DNA from: JAXLWB01 sp046328715
Lineage (GTDB): Bacteria > Chloroflexota > Anaerolineae > Caldilineales > Caldilineaceae
NCBI GenBank assembly: GCA_046328715.1
Contig: JAXLWB010000030.1
Span: forward strand, 53,695-117,694
Length of the DNA stretch: 64,000 nt
Direction of reading: 5' to 3'
This document shows positions 9,501 through 17,291 of this stretch, one piece after another. A program made the position numbers and the translations under genes. The notes under the pieces are model-generated. The model did not search any database. It saw only the letters and a list, made by a program, of their open reading frames with translations, and was not told where the DNA came from. Within the stretch, counting starts at the first letter, position 1. The number at the start of each line of letters is the position of its first letter.

Positions 9501-11360
9501 GCCAGCCATCAAATTGCCTGGTCGCCTGAGGGTCGATGGTTGGTTGCGATTGGTTCAGGGATGGCGCTGTGGGACGATGCCAAGGGCGAAGTTGCCACTC
9601 AAGACCGCTATGAGACGTTGCGCAGTTTCTATGGCTGGTCGCCGGATAGCACACATTTTGTCACCAATGGCTACTTGGAGAATACAGTACGCCTGTGGCC
9701 AGTTTCCGCACCTGCACAAGCGGTTCAATTGGGCGGCGAAGAATCGTATATGAGTGCCAACTTTGTCCAACTCAGCAATACGGTCAAACTGCTCACCTCT
9801 GTCTCGAATGCGCAATTTCTGCTGTGGGATTTAGATGGAAAAGCTGCGGGCTCAATTACACCAACACTGGGGATCGCCTTACGCCAAGGCATTTTATCCC
9901 CAGACAAGACAAAATGGATGACCGATCTCAACGACGGAACGCTGCAAATAAGCGATGCCAAGACAGGCGAAGTTGAGAAGAGTTTACAAGGGCACAACAA
10001 CAGTTGGCTTGATGCGGTAGCCTGGTATCCTTCCGGCTCGACCTATGTCGCAACCGCCAGCGGCGACGGCGTGGTGCAGGTCTGGAATCTCGATAATGAA
10101 AGCGAACTGATTGGCAACCTACTCGGCTTTCCTGCCGATTCATTGTTAGGAAATGCACTCTGGATTGATCGCCAGCGGCTACTGGTCTATGGCAACAATG
10201 GCTTCCGACTCTGGCAGGTTTTTGATGAGGAAGGCAAGCCACTCTGTTACCAGTTTAATGATCTCTCGCAATGTAATGCTAGCCATCCCCGCCTTTCAGC
10301 ACCCGATCAAATCGGCGTACGAGACGCTCACTTTAAGGGTGCACAGAGCATTGTCTATCTGCTCAGCAATGATGCGGTGTATAATCAACTCAACCAGGAT
10401 GGAACTTTGAAACAAAGCTTTGTGTTGCCAGGCGGTGGCGATACCCTTTGGCTCACGGAGTGGAGTCCGGATGGCAGGAGATTGTTACGTTTCGAAAACT
10501 TCGGTAATGGTGAAATCTGGCAGTTAGGGCTGCAAGACTGGACGCTCTTGGGTAAGCTTCAAGGCTTTTTTGGACCTGCCACTGTCTGGCTGGATGCTGG
10601 TATTGTCGAAGCACCAGGCGACGGTCGCTTGTTTGACCCGAATACGGGCCAGAGCACCGATCTGCCCGTGGAAGGTACGTTGCGTTGGGCCCAACAGGCA
10701 AGTCCTACAGTCATCTTCTTTGGCGACAGTGCAGGCGTCACCTTGTGGGATGCCAGTAATCATAAGGTGCTGAAATCGTTTCACTCCGATCTGGCCGCAA
10801 CAAGTACGGGTGGCGAAGTGAGTCACGATCAACGATGGCTGTTGCTCAACGATGCCAGTGGGGCAACGCTCTGGGACATAGCAAGCGGTAAGGAACAATG
10901 GCGCTATAGCGTGAACACATTAGAAGTAGGCAACGCCGCTCTTAGTTTTGATGACCGATGGGCAGCGATTGTCTCCAGCGAAGGGGTGGCAATTTGGCAG
11001 GCAAAGCCGGACGGCAATCCAACCCCTGCCCCACTCTGGAGCGATCATAATGCCGTTTACAATAAGGTGCTGTGGAGCAAAGTCGACAATCGTTTTTTGA
11101 TCCAATCAGAGAGTGACACAGTCATCTGGCGTTGGGATGCAACGACACAAAGTGCCACGGCAATTGACCGCATTCCGCATCTGATGTTTGATGTGAACGA
11201 TGATTTTAGCAGCCTACTGGTCGATGATCAGACTGACATGACAGTTCGCTCCTGGCGACTTTGGCAGAACAGTGATGAGTTAATCGCAAAAGCAAAAGCT
11301 TGCTGCCTACCCCGCCCACTAACAGGTGAACAGCGTATAGAGTTTGGTTTGGGAGATTGA
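6564..11360 (+). CDS. CHAT protease-nSTAND NTPase-WD40 sensor protein
   Basis: About 1,598 residues, starting at MSRPVLFLAF. Residues 1-200 are a CHAT (caspase-fold) domain with His78 in FHYAGHAED and Cys119 in VFLNACATRE. Next comes a STAND-type NTPase with P-loop GQSGVGKSS (about 285-293) and Walker B LTVIVDQVEE (about 357-366). Then come an arginine-rich helix, a single membrane helix (IAAVTAILLFAILAVWQW, about 700) and a coiled region with LATLSLQQLAVDP. A long WD40-type beta-propeller region fills roughly 830-1,590 (WSPEGRWL, WSPDSTHF, ASGDGVVQVW). Known architecture suggests the propeller senses a signal, the NTPase switches and oligomerises, and the CHAT protease cleaves a target. It follows the 2TM gene and is linked to the next secreted protein by a 19-base gap. 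Confidence 0.85.
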   Translation: MSRPVLFLAFANDLRPDGVYLPSLSREANEVRGQLDRARKAGLCDLVVRTGVSAQEVLSVFGDPEYRNRIALFHYAGHAEDYLLLLQEGVGESAAADARGLAAFLKGQHALQMVFLNACATREQVQYLLDAGISAVIATSQLIEDTLATDFAIQFYTSLANGVSLDRAFDEAKGAIQFKHSDLVAQLQAQPNAELDHFADGLPWALYSLPGAEVALQWNLPQAAGDPLFGLPPLPALDLPDEPYRYLSWYERQQAELFFGRGSDIRKLYDAATAADGSPLILLYGQSGVGKSSLLAAGLTPRLEAAQSVRYVRRTMRGGLVAALKEGITGKNEETERQGELRDWWVEQETNTGKPLTVIVDQVEEVFTQAAAANPNEMSQFVEALQAIFRERTQRPQGKLILGFRKEWQPEIEQLLSGAKLPRTAIFLDRMDRNGIIESVLGPSRSSRLQQRYGLQVDEDVPIVIADDLLEDRDSPVAPTLQTLLSKLWRRAKEGNSTQPRFTLDLYQSLKREGILLGDFLDQQIEEIRRWNAVAVDSGLQLDLLTAHTSERGTSAQHTKEELLKLYAGEHGLNVSDLIEQNCEKRLLVDPAGEQAATTRATRLVHDTLAPLVRERYEKSDKPGQRARRILENRAVDWQGDKTGAALDEADLKAVEAGQAGMRAWTEAEKRLVEASRQARAERQRSRRQLRFAGIAAVTAILLFAILAVWQWQQSSKRGNQIAALATTGAEQAGQVKALATESQDRNTQLQVRATSEAELRQTSDQRLEQALINESKRLATLSLQQLAVDPVASVNLALAALPSSEITRPYVAEAEYALSQAIEQVQEQAALTATLTSAAEQVAIWKDKIAVGGFGGVRIANLDLSDVTWAPGLVITGSAVANPAGQILRQSGDFVSRVRWSAEGELLGTVGNSIYIWQKGQLFAQHSFATDDLILCAEWNPQRAEIAICTGQSVYLWSPNGEEQPHVIIENTFNSNPLASHQIAWSPEGRWLVAIGSGMALWDDAKGEVATQDRYETLRSFYGWSPDSTHFVTNGYLENTVRLWPVSAPAQAVQLGGEESYMSANFVQLSNTVKLLTSVSNAQFLLWDLDGKAAGSITPTLGIALRQGILSPDKTKWMTDLNDGTLQISDAKTGEVEKSLQGHNNSWLDAVAWYPSGSTYVATASGDGVVQVWNLDNESELIGNLLGFPADSLLGNALWIDRQRLLVYGNNGFRLWQVFDEEGKPLCYQFNDLSQCNASHPRLSAPDQIGVRDAHFKGAQSIVYLLSNDAVYNQLNQDGTLKQSFVLPGGGDTLWLTEWSPDGRRLLRFENFGNGEIWQLGLQDWTLLGKLQGFFGPATVWLDAGIVEAPGDGRLFDPNTGQSTDLPVEGTLRWAQQASPTVIFFGDSAGVTLWDASNHKVLKSFHSDLAATSTGGEVSHDQRWLLLNDASGATLWDIASGKEQWRYSVNTLEVGNAALSFDDRWAAIVSSEGVAIWQAKPDGNPTPAPLWSDHNAVYNKVLWSKVDNRFLIQSESDTVIWRWDATTQSATAIDRIPHLMFDVNDDFSSLLVDDQTDMTVRSWRLWQNSDELIAKAKACCLPRPLTGEQRIEFGLGD

Positions 11361-11367
11361 TTTTCTC

Positions 11368-11373
11368 AGGAGG
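11368..11373 (+). promoter_or_regulatory. Strong ribosome-binding site deciding the 11380 start
   Basis: AGGAGG, six bases before the ATG at 11380. It overrules an upstream in-frame start at 11344 that overlaps the STAND gene. Confidence 0.75.
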
Positions 11374-11379
11374 CAGTCT

Positions 11380-13380
11380 ATGAAACTGATTCGTCTTACG
11401 ATGTTTGTTTTCGTTGGTTGGCTTGTTCCCTTTTTGTTACTGTCCAACGCTGCCCACGCCCAGACCGCAACCTGCGACCAGATCCAGGCACAGATCAACA
11501 ATGCCATTCGGCCAGGCATCTGTCAGGTGATTGGGACAGGCAACGCTTGCTATGGCAGCAATAAACTGAATACGTCACTCAAGCCAGGTAGTGGTACGTT
11601 CACCAACCCAGGCAATAAGGTGAAGATTCTAAACATCAACAGCATGTCGACGATCGCACCGAATGGCGTGGGATTGATGCTGGCGAACACCAATTTGGGG
11701 CCAGTCAAGATCATCGTTTTCGGCAACACCACCACGACTGCCCTCTCCGGCTCCACCTTTACCGTGCAGCGCAGCGCAAACGGGCAATTGACCTGCGAAA
11801 AGACCCCTTCCGGCATGATGTTACAGTCGCCGAACGGTCAAAAGGCGACTGTTGTGATCAACGGAGTGACAATCGAATTAGGCAGTACGATCTTTGTCTC
11901 CACCCAAAGCGATCTGCTCTTTGACCAGGACCCCCGTGTCAATCGCCGCAACGGTTCATCCAATCCGGATGCTAACCTCTGTAGCGGCTTTGACTCGGAA
12001 TGCAACTTTGAGGGCTGCGCCGTGGGCAGACGCTTGGTCTATGGCCCCTACTGCAATGAAAACCATCCCAATGGCGGCACTGAACCAGGAGCCTTTCGTG
12101 TGACCCTTTACGGTCAAGGCAGTGTCTACGCCGGGGCCACCGATTATGAGGCTTCAGGCCATCAGCGCTTTTCCTTTGGGCGCAACAGTTTTAACTTGCG
12201 ACGCGGCGTCCCTGCCAGCTACACCTTTTGTTATCCCGGTGCCGATGCAGGCAACATCGCCTGGGAAGCCATCGTCGAAAGCCGCAGCCGCAACGCCCGC
12301 ATCGATTGGATTACCGTAGAATATCTGGGACGTGACTGCTCTACGGCACAACAGCGCAGCAGTCGAGCTCCCAACGAGATGCTGATTACAACAATCGACG
12401 GTTTTGCCAATATTTCCAGCCCAGTCGGCGATGCAGGGGTTGGGCAAGGTCAGCAAGTCAGCTTCCAGTACAATGGATTTACACCTGTCAGCATGTCGGA
12501 AGTCACGAATGCCGATGAGATCATGGAGTCACCGCTGATCAACTGGCTCACCTTCGATCCAAGTGGGCTACCGGAGATCAGCACCGGTGGCACAACCGTG
12601 CCCGTCGCAAGATTTGTTCAAGTCGGCTTGACCAACGGTAGCAGCGGTGGGACAGAATCGACTGGTTTGCTGGGTCAAGTAGATGCGTTCATGCCTACTG
12701 CAACCGGAAGTGGCACCAATGCCAACCGCGGGATTGCCACGGTCAACTTCCGGGTTTACAATGAGCAAGGAACCCTGGTTCACGATCAGACAGAGCAGAA
12801 CTTTCCTTTCTGCATGTTTGGCGACACGAACGGCACCTGTAATCCGTTCCTCTTTGCCAATAGTAACGGTCGCTGGCCCAACGGGCAGCCGCTTGAGCCT
12901 GGACAGCATCAGATCGATATTGTGGCAACTGGCAGTGACGGCTCGACCACAGCCGCCAGCACCACGATCTATCTCGACCCGCCGCTCGGCGATCAGGAAG
13001 GGCCGCAGATTGGTGGTATCGCCATCAGTCCAGAACCAACGGTCGACAGCGATGGATCGCAAGCTGTCTGTCGTGGGCAGGATGTCTATTTTTCGGCACC
13101 CATCAGCGATCCATCCGGCGTCCGCTCAGCGACACTCTATTACCAGTTGATCAGTGACGGATCGATCGTGACAGAGCGGACGCCGATCGAGATGTCGCCT
13201 GACAACGAAATCTATTATGCGTACGGCATCGATGTTGGTGACATCGTCGAGAACCAATCATTGGAAAACTGGCCCGATACGCTGAATTATCTGATCGTCG
13301 CCGAAGATGAACTCGGCAATCAGAGCGAGTCGAACGAGTATTATTTGAAGCTGGCGAATTGTACTATTGGGACACGCTGA
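11380..13380 (+). CDS. Secreted Cys-rich beta protein of the caspase/STAND cluster
   Basis: 666 residues. A clear signal peptide (MKLIRLTMFVFVGWLVPFLL, cleavage after NAAHA-Q) sends it out of the cytoplasm. The N-terminal 200 residues look like a beta-rich FecR-like or pilus-like domain (VKILNINSMSTIAPNGVG, VVINGVTIELGSTIFVST). A Cys-rich middle follows (CSGFDSECNFEGCAVGRR), with paired Cys near 325 and 355. The C-terminal part resembles Ig-like fold repeats (DPSGVRSATLYYQL). I cannot name a family. Its place between a STAND and a metacaspase gene suggests it is part of the same unit, perhaps an extracellular sensor or surface anchor. That role is speculative. Confidence 0.65.
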   Translation: MKLIRLTMFVFVGWLVPFLLLSNAAHAQTATCDQIQAQINNAIRPGICQVIGTGNACYGSNKLNTSLKPGSGTFTNPGNKVKILNINSMSTIAPNGVGLMLANTNLGPVKIIVFGNTTTTALSGSTFTVQRSANGQLTCEKTPSGMMLQSPNGQKATVVINGVTIELGSTIFVSTQSDLLFDQDPRVNRRNGSSNPDANLCSGFDSECNFEGCAVGRRLVYGPYCNENHPNGGTEPGAFRVTLYGQGSVYAGATDYEASGHQRFSFGRNSFNLRRGVPASYTFCYPGADAGNIAWEAIVESRSRNARIDWITVEYLGRDCSTAQQRSSRAPNEMLITTIDGFANISSPVGDAGVGQGQQVSFQYNGFTPVSMSEVTNADEIMESPLINWLTFDPSGLPEISTGGTTVPVARFVQVGLTNGSSGGTESTGLLGQVDAFMPTATGSGTNANRGIATVNFRVYNEQGTLVHDQTEQNFPFCMFGDTNGTCNPFLFANSNGRWPNGQPLEPGQHQIDIVATGSDGSTTAASTTIYLDPPLGDQEGPQIGGIAISPEPTVDSDGSQAVCRGQDVYFSAPISDPSGVRSATLYYQLISDGSIVTERTPIEMSPDNEIYYAYGIDVGDIVENQSLENWPDTLNYLIVAEDELGNQSESNEYYLKLANCTIGTR

Positions 13381-13406
13381 ATTCTCTGATTGTCGCCGAA
13401 AGAGAA

Positions 13407-13437
13407 TAGAGATTGAAATCAAAAAGGTCAATCTCTA
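13407..13437. terminator. Hairpin of the GAGATTG word family
   Basis: TAGAGATTGA and TCAATCTCTA are perfect ten-base arms around 11 bases. It sits in the 126-base gap before the metacaspase gene; there is no U-run, so termination is uncertain. Confidence 0.5.
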
Positions 13438-13506
13438 CCCTCTCATCATAAAAACCAGACAACGATCTAGTCTACTACTGCTCCAAAACCATCAGGGAGT
13501 CCTCCC

Positions 13507-16500
13507 ATGCCACGAACCATTTATGCCTTACTAGTGGGAATCGATAAATATAGCGCGCCTGTGCCTGCGCTGCGCGGCTGCGTCAACGACATCATGCGCT
13601 TTCACGATCTGCTCAAGCTGCGCGTCAGCAAAGCCGGCGACACCTTTCAGCCGCTGCTCTTGACCGATGGCAAAGCCACCCGTCAGGGCGTGATCGATGG
13701 CTTCCGCAACCATCTGGCACAGGCCAAGGCGGATGACGTTGCACTCTTTTACTACAGCGGTCACGGCTCGCAGGCACCGACCGCACCCGAATTCTGGCCG
13801 ATCGAACCGGACCACATGGACGAAACCATTGTCTGCGTCGATAGCCGCACGCCCGGCAAGTTTGACCTGGCCGACAAAGAGTTAGCGCAACTGATTCATG
13901 AAGTGGCCAACAAGGGAGCCCACGTCGCCATTTTGCTCGACTGCTGCCATTCCGGTTCAGGCACACGCGTCGTACAGAGCCCAGGGGTACGCACGCGCCG
14001 CGCCCCCAGCGATACGCGCATTCGCCCGCTCGAAAGCTACATCGTCAATCTCGAACAAGCCGAGGCAACCGAGCCTGCTGCCAGCCGCACTGCAGAGCCT
14101 CCCGCCTCCGGTTGGTTTCGCTTGCCCCAAGGCAAACATGTCGTGCTCTCCGCCTGTCGCTCCGACGAAGAGGCCAAAGAACTCTTCCTCGGTGGGGAAC
14201 AGCGCGGGGCCTTCTCCTATTACCTGCTCGACACACTGCGCAGCAGCAATGAAGCGCTGACCTATCGTGAACTTTTCAAACGGGTTGATGCTCTGGTGCG
14301 CGGCAACGTCAACCAGCAATCGCCCCAGATCGAAGCGACCCTGCCCGATGAAGTCGATCTGCCCTTCCTCGGCGGTGCAATCAGCGAAGGTAATAGTTTT
14401 TTCACCGTCAGCCAGGATAAACGACTCGGCTGGGTGATCGACGGCGGCTCGGTGCACGGCATTCCACCGGTTAGCAGCGATGGAGCAACCTTATTGGCAG
14501 TCTATCCCTTTGACGCCCGCCCCAATGACTTACGTGAGATCAACCTTTCGCTAGGCGAAGCGACCGTGCAAAAGGTCTACGCAGGGCGCAGCAAGGTGAC
14601 AATTGCCCTCAAAGATGGCAGCCAACCCAATCCCGCAACGACCTACAAGGCGGTCATCACCTCCCTTCCCCTACCAGCGATGACCGTCTCGCTGGCAGGC
14701 GACAAAGCGGCGCTGCAACTAATTCGCAATGCGCTGCAAGTTGCCTCGGCCAACCAAGGGCCATCGCTCCTGATCAAAGAAGCCAAAGCCGAAAAGGCTA
14801 CCTTGCGCCTGATCGCAGCCGATGACAACTACCGCATCCAACGCAGCGCCGACGCCTATCCGCTGGCCGTAGATACGCCGGGCTTCAATGAACAAGGGGC
14901 CAGGCTAGCAGTTCAACGACTGGAGCATGTGGCACGCTGGAGCACGATTCAGGAGTTGAACAATCCCACCAGCCGCCTCTCACCGAATGCCGTCAAAATG
15001 GAACTGTTTGAAATCGACGAGAAGGGCGAGCCCAAACAACTCGATATGACTAAAGAGATCCGGCTATCCTATCGCCAGGTTGGGGACGAGTGGAAACCGC
15101 AGCCCTACAAAGTACGGCTTACCAATCTCAGTAATCAACCGCTATACGCAATGCTGATAGGACTCACACCCTCATTTCAAGTCTATACAGAGTTGCTGGT
15201 AGGTGGTACTGTGCTCTTGAATCCGGGACAGAGTGCCTGGGCGTTCGACGGAGATACCATTGATGCGCAAGTTTCAGATGCGCTATGGCAACAAGGGGCT
15301 ACGGAAAGCAAAGATCAACTCAAATTGATCGTTAGCACCGATTCCGCTGACGTTAGGTTACTAACTCTCGAATCATTGCCTGTGAATGTGGTAACCCCTA
15401 AACCTGCGCCTACCCGTGTTGCCAAGAATACCTTGGAAAGGCTTGTAATACGTACTGGATCGCGTGATTTTGGACGCACTTCCAGCCAAGCTGAAACAAT
15501 TGGCGATTGGACCACCAGTTCCGTGATCGTCACCGCCGTCCGTCCGCACGAGGCGATGTATGTAGCGCCAGTAGGACGCAGTGTCGAGTTGCTGCCAGGC
15601 GTCACCTTGCAAGGACACCCCAGCCTACGTGCCGAAGCGCGCTTGATCTCGTTACCACAAGCGACGCGCGACTTAGGCAATCTGGCCTTGCCCGCTGCAC
15701 TACGAGACCAACCGAATGCTGTCATGCCTTTTGAATTCAACAGTACCCGCTCCGGCGAAGCAGGCGTCAACGTGCTGGAATTGCGCAATGTCAACGATCA
15801 CACACTGGTTACGCCCGATGCACCGCTGTTGCTCAACGTTGCGCTGGCAATCAACGAAAACGAACAGATTCTACCGATCGGCTTTGACGGTGAATTCTAT
15901 CTACCAATCGGCTATGCGAATCGCAGCACCGACGGTGTCGAGATTCGACTCGAACGTTTGCCCGACCCAACCTTGGTTGGCACACGCAGTGTTGGCGGAT
16001 CGATCAAGATTCTCTTCCAGAAGTTGGTCAGTCAATTCACCCCCTTCAAAACACCCTACCCGATCCTGGCGATTGCCGATGTGGCCGACGATGGCATGCT
16101 CAACTATATCGATCAACTCGACTACGTGCGCCGCCAGATTGCCCGCCCCGAGACACAGTCAATTCTGCTCTATATCCACGGCATCCTGGGCGATACCGTT
16201 GGCATGGCGCTCAGTTGCCGCCCGAACGCCCGCAATCGGCTCGCTCCCGATCTGAGCAAAGAGTACGATCTGGTACTGACCTTCGACTATGAGAACCTCA
16301 ACACCCGCATCCAGGATGTGGCACTCTCGCTCAAAGAGCGGCTCAAGGAGGTTGGATTGGGACCCGATCACGGCAAGACGTTGCACATTGTGGCTCACTC
16401 CATGGGTGGGCTCGTGGCGCGCTGGTTTATTGAGCGTGAAGGAGGCAATCGGGTCATTCAGAAGTTAGTGATGCTTGGCACGCCCAACGGCGGTTCTCCC

Positions 16501-16998
16501 TGGGCGCAGATCGAAGATTGGGGACTATCGCTACTCGGGATTGGACTCAACAGCCTGACTGGTTTTGCCTGGCCAGTGGAGATCCTCAACGGATTACTCG
16601 GCGTGATCGAGTCAGGCGATATCTCGCTCGACCAGATGGGCCCCGGCTCGGAATTTCTCAAGGATCTTGGCGTCAGTGAAGACCCCGCTGTTCCCTATTA
16701 CATCATCGGTGGCAACACTCAGCTACTGGCCGCTGCACTTGAAATCAGCGCTGGAGAAACGACTTCGCCCTTCGCCCGTCTGCTCCAGAAGCTTAATCGT
16801 AAGAACATCTTGCAACAGGTGGCCAATCTCGCTTTCTTGCAACAGTCGAATGACGTGGCTGTCAGCACCGTAAGCGTTGCCAACGTTCCCCCAGCGCGCA
16901 TCCCTAAACCAGAGGTACACGAGGTGGCGTCGGATCACATGAGCTACTTTAATTGCAAAGCAGGATTGGAGGCATTGGTGGCGGCGTTGCAGGCGTAG
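13507..16998 (+). CDS. Metacaspase-like protease fused to an alpha/beta-hydrolase
   Basis: 1,163 residues. Residues 1-285 are a C14 caspase-like domain: YALLVGIDKY, the catalytic His86 in YYSGHGSQ, and Cys147 in LLDCCHSGSG. The middle third is beta-rich, with no family I recognise. Residues about 890-1,160 form a PGAP1/lipase-like alpha/beta-hydrolase: ILLYIHGILGD as oxyanion loop, nucleophile Ser965 in VAHSMGGLVARW, then MLGTPNGGSPWA and a late His near DHMSYF. No signal peptide, so the protein is cytoplasmic. A protease and a lipase in one chain suggests proteolytic release or activation of a membrane-degrading hydrolase, as in cell-suicide immunity. This is inference. AGGGAG precedes the ATG. 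Confidence 0.85.
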   Translation: MPRTIYALLVGIDKYSAPVPALRGCVNDIMRFHDLLKLRVSKAGDTFQPLLLTDGKATRQGVIDGFRNHLAQAKADDVALFYYSGHGSQAPTAPEFWPIEPDHMDETIVCVDSRTPGKFDLADKELAQLIHEVANKGAHVAILLDCCHSGSGTRVVQSPGVRTRRAPSDTRIRPLESYIVNLEQAEATEPAASRTAEPPASGWFRLPQGKHVVLSACRSDEEAKELFLGGEQRGAFSYYLLDTLRSSNEALTYRELFKRVDALVRGNVNQQSPQIEATLPDEVDLPFLGGAISEGNSFFTVSQDKRLGWVIDGGSVHGIPPVSSDGATLLAVYPFDARPNDLREINLSLGEATVQKVYAGRSKVTIALKDGSQPNPATTYKAVITSLPLPAMTVSLAGDKAALQLIRNALQVASANQGPSLLIKEAKAEKATLRLIAADDNYRIQRSADAYPLAVDTPGFNEQGARLAVQRLEHVARWSTIQELNNPTSRLSPNAVKMELFEIDEKGEPKQLDMTKEIRLSYRQVGDEWKPQPYKVRLTNLSNQPLYAMLIGLTPSFQVYTELLVGGTVLLNPGQSAWAFDGDTIDAQVSDALWQQGATESKDQLKLIVSTDSADVRLLTLESLPVNVVTPKPAPTRVAKNTLERLVIRTGSRDFGRTSSQAETIGDWTTSSVIVTAVRPHEAMYVAPVGRSVELLPGVTLQGHPSLRAEARLISLPQATRDLGNLALPAALRDQPNAVMPFEFNSTRSGEAGVNVLELRNVNDHTLVTPDAPLLLNVALAINENEQILPIGFDGEFYLPIGYANRSTDGVEIRLERLPDPTLVGTRSVGGSIKILFQKLVSQFTPFKTPYPILAIADVADDGMLNYIDQLDYVRRQIARPETQSILLYIHGILGDTVGMALSCRPNARNRLAPDLSKEYDLVLTFDYENLNTRIQDVALSLKERLKEVGLGPDHGKTLHIVAHSMGGLVARWFIEREGGNRVIQKLVMLGTPNGGSPWAQIEDWGLSLLGIGLNSLTGFAWPVEILNGLLGVIESGDISLDQMGPGSEFLKDLGVSEDPAVPYYIIGGNTQLLAAALEISAGETTSPFARLLQKLNRKNILQQVANLAFLQQSNDVAVSTVSVANVPPARIPKPEVHEVASDHMSYFNCKAGLEALVAALQA

Positions 16999-17087
16999 GA
17001 GTGATCATACCTGTATTTTTTGGTACTCGATACTCTTAAAAGACAAAGACTCTCTTAACAAACAAAGCGAATCTTCACTTTACCTCC

Positions 17088-17147
17088 GTGTTCTCTGATT
17101 TCCGTGTTTACAATGTCTTTTTCATAAACACGGAAATCAGAGAACAC
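17088..17147. terminator. 23-bp perfect inverted repeat downstream of the metacaspase gene
   Basis: GTGTTCTCTGATTTCCGTGT plus TTA pairs exactly with its complement after a 14-base loop. It is a very stable hairpin and likely ends the conflict-cluster transcript. The rest of the 293-base gap holds nothing else. Confidence 0.65.
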
Positions 17148-17275
17148 AGAATCTCAAAGATTTTTGAGTCAACAGTAGATAAAGAACGCTACTGATACAA
17201 GACTCTTTGCAGCTTTCACCACTCTATCTGATCTTCACACCTCCTACCCTTAAAATCCACATCTTCACGTACTTG

Positions 17276-17284
17276 TGGTATTCT
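17276..17284 (+). promoter_or_regulatory. Extended -10 promoter, leaderless start of aroKB
   Basis: TGGTATTCT (extended -10) ends seven bases before the ATG at 17292, so transcription would begin at or next to the start codon. No convincing -35 is present. Confidence 0.35.
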
Positions 17285-17291
17285 ACCCGCA

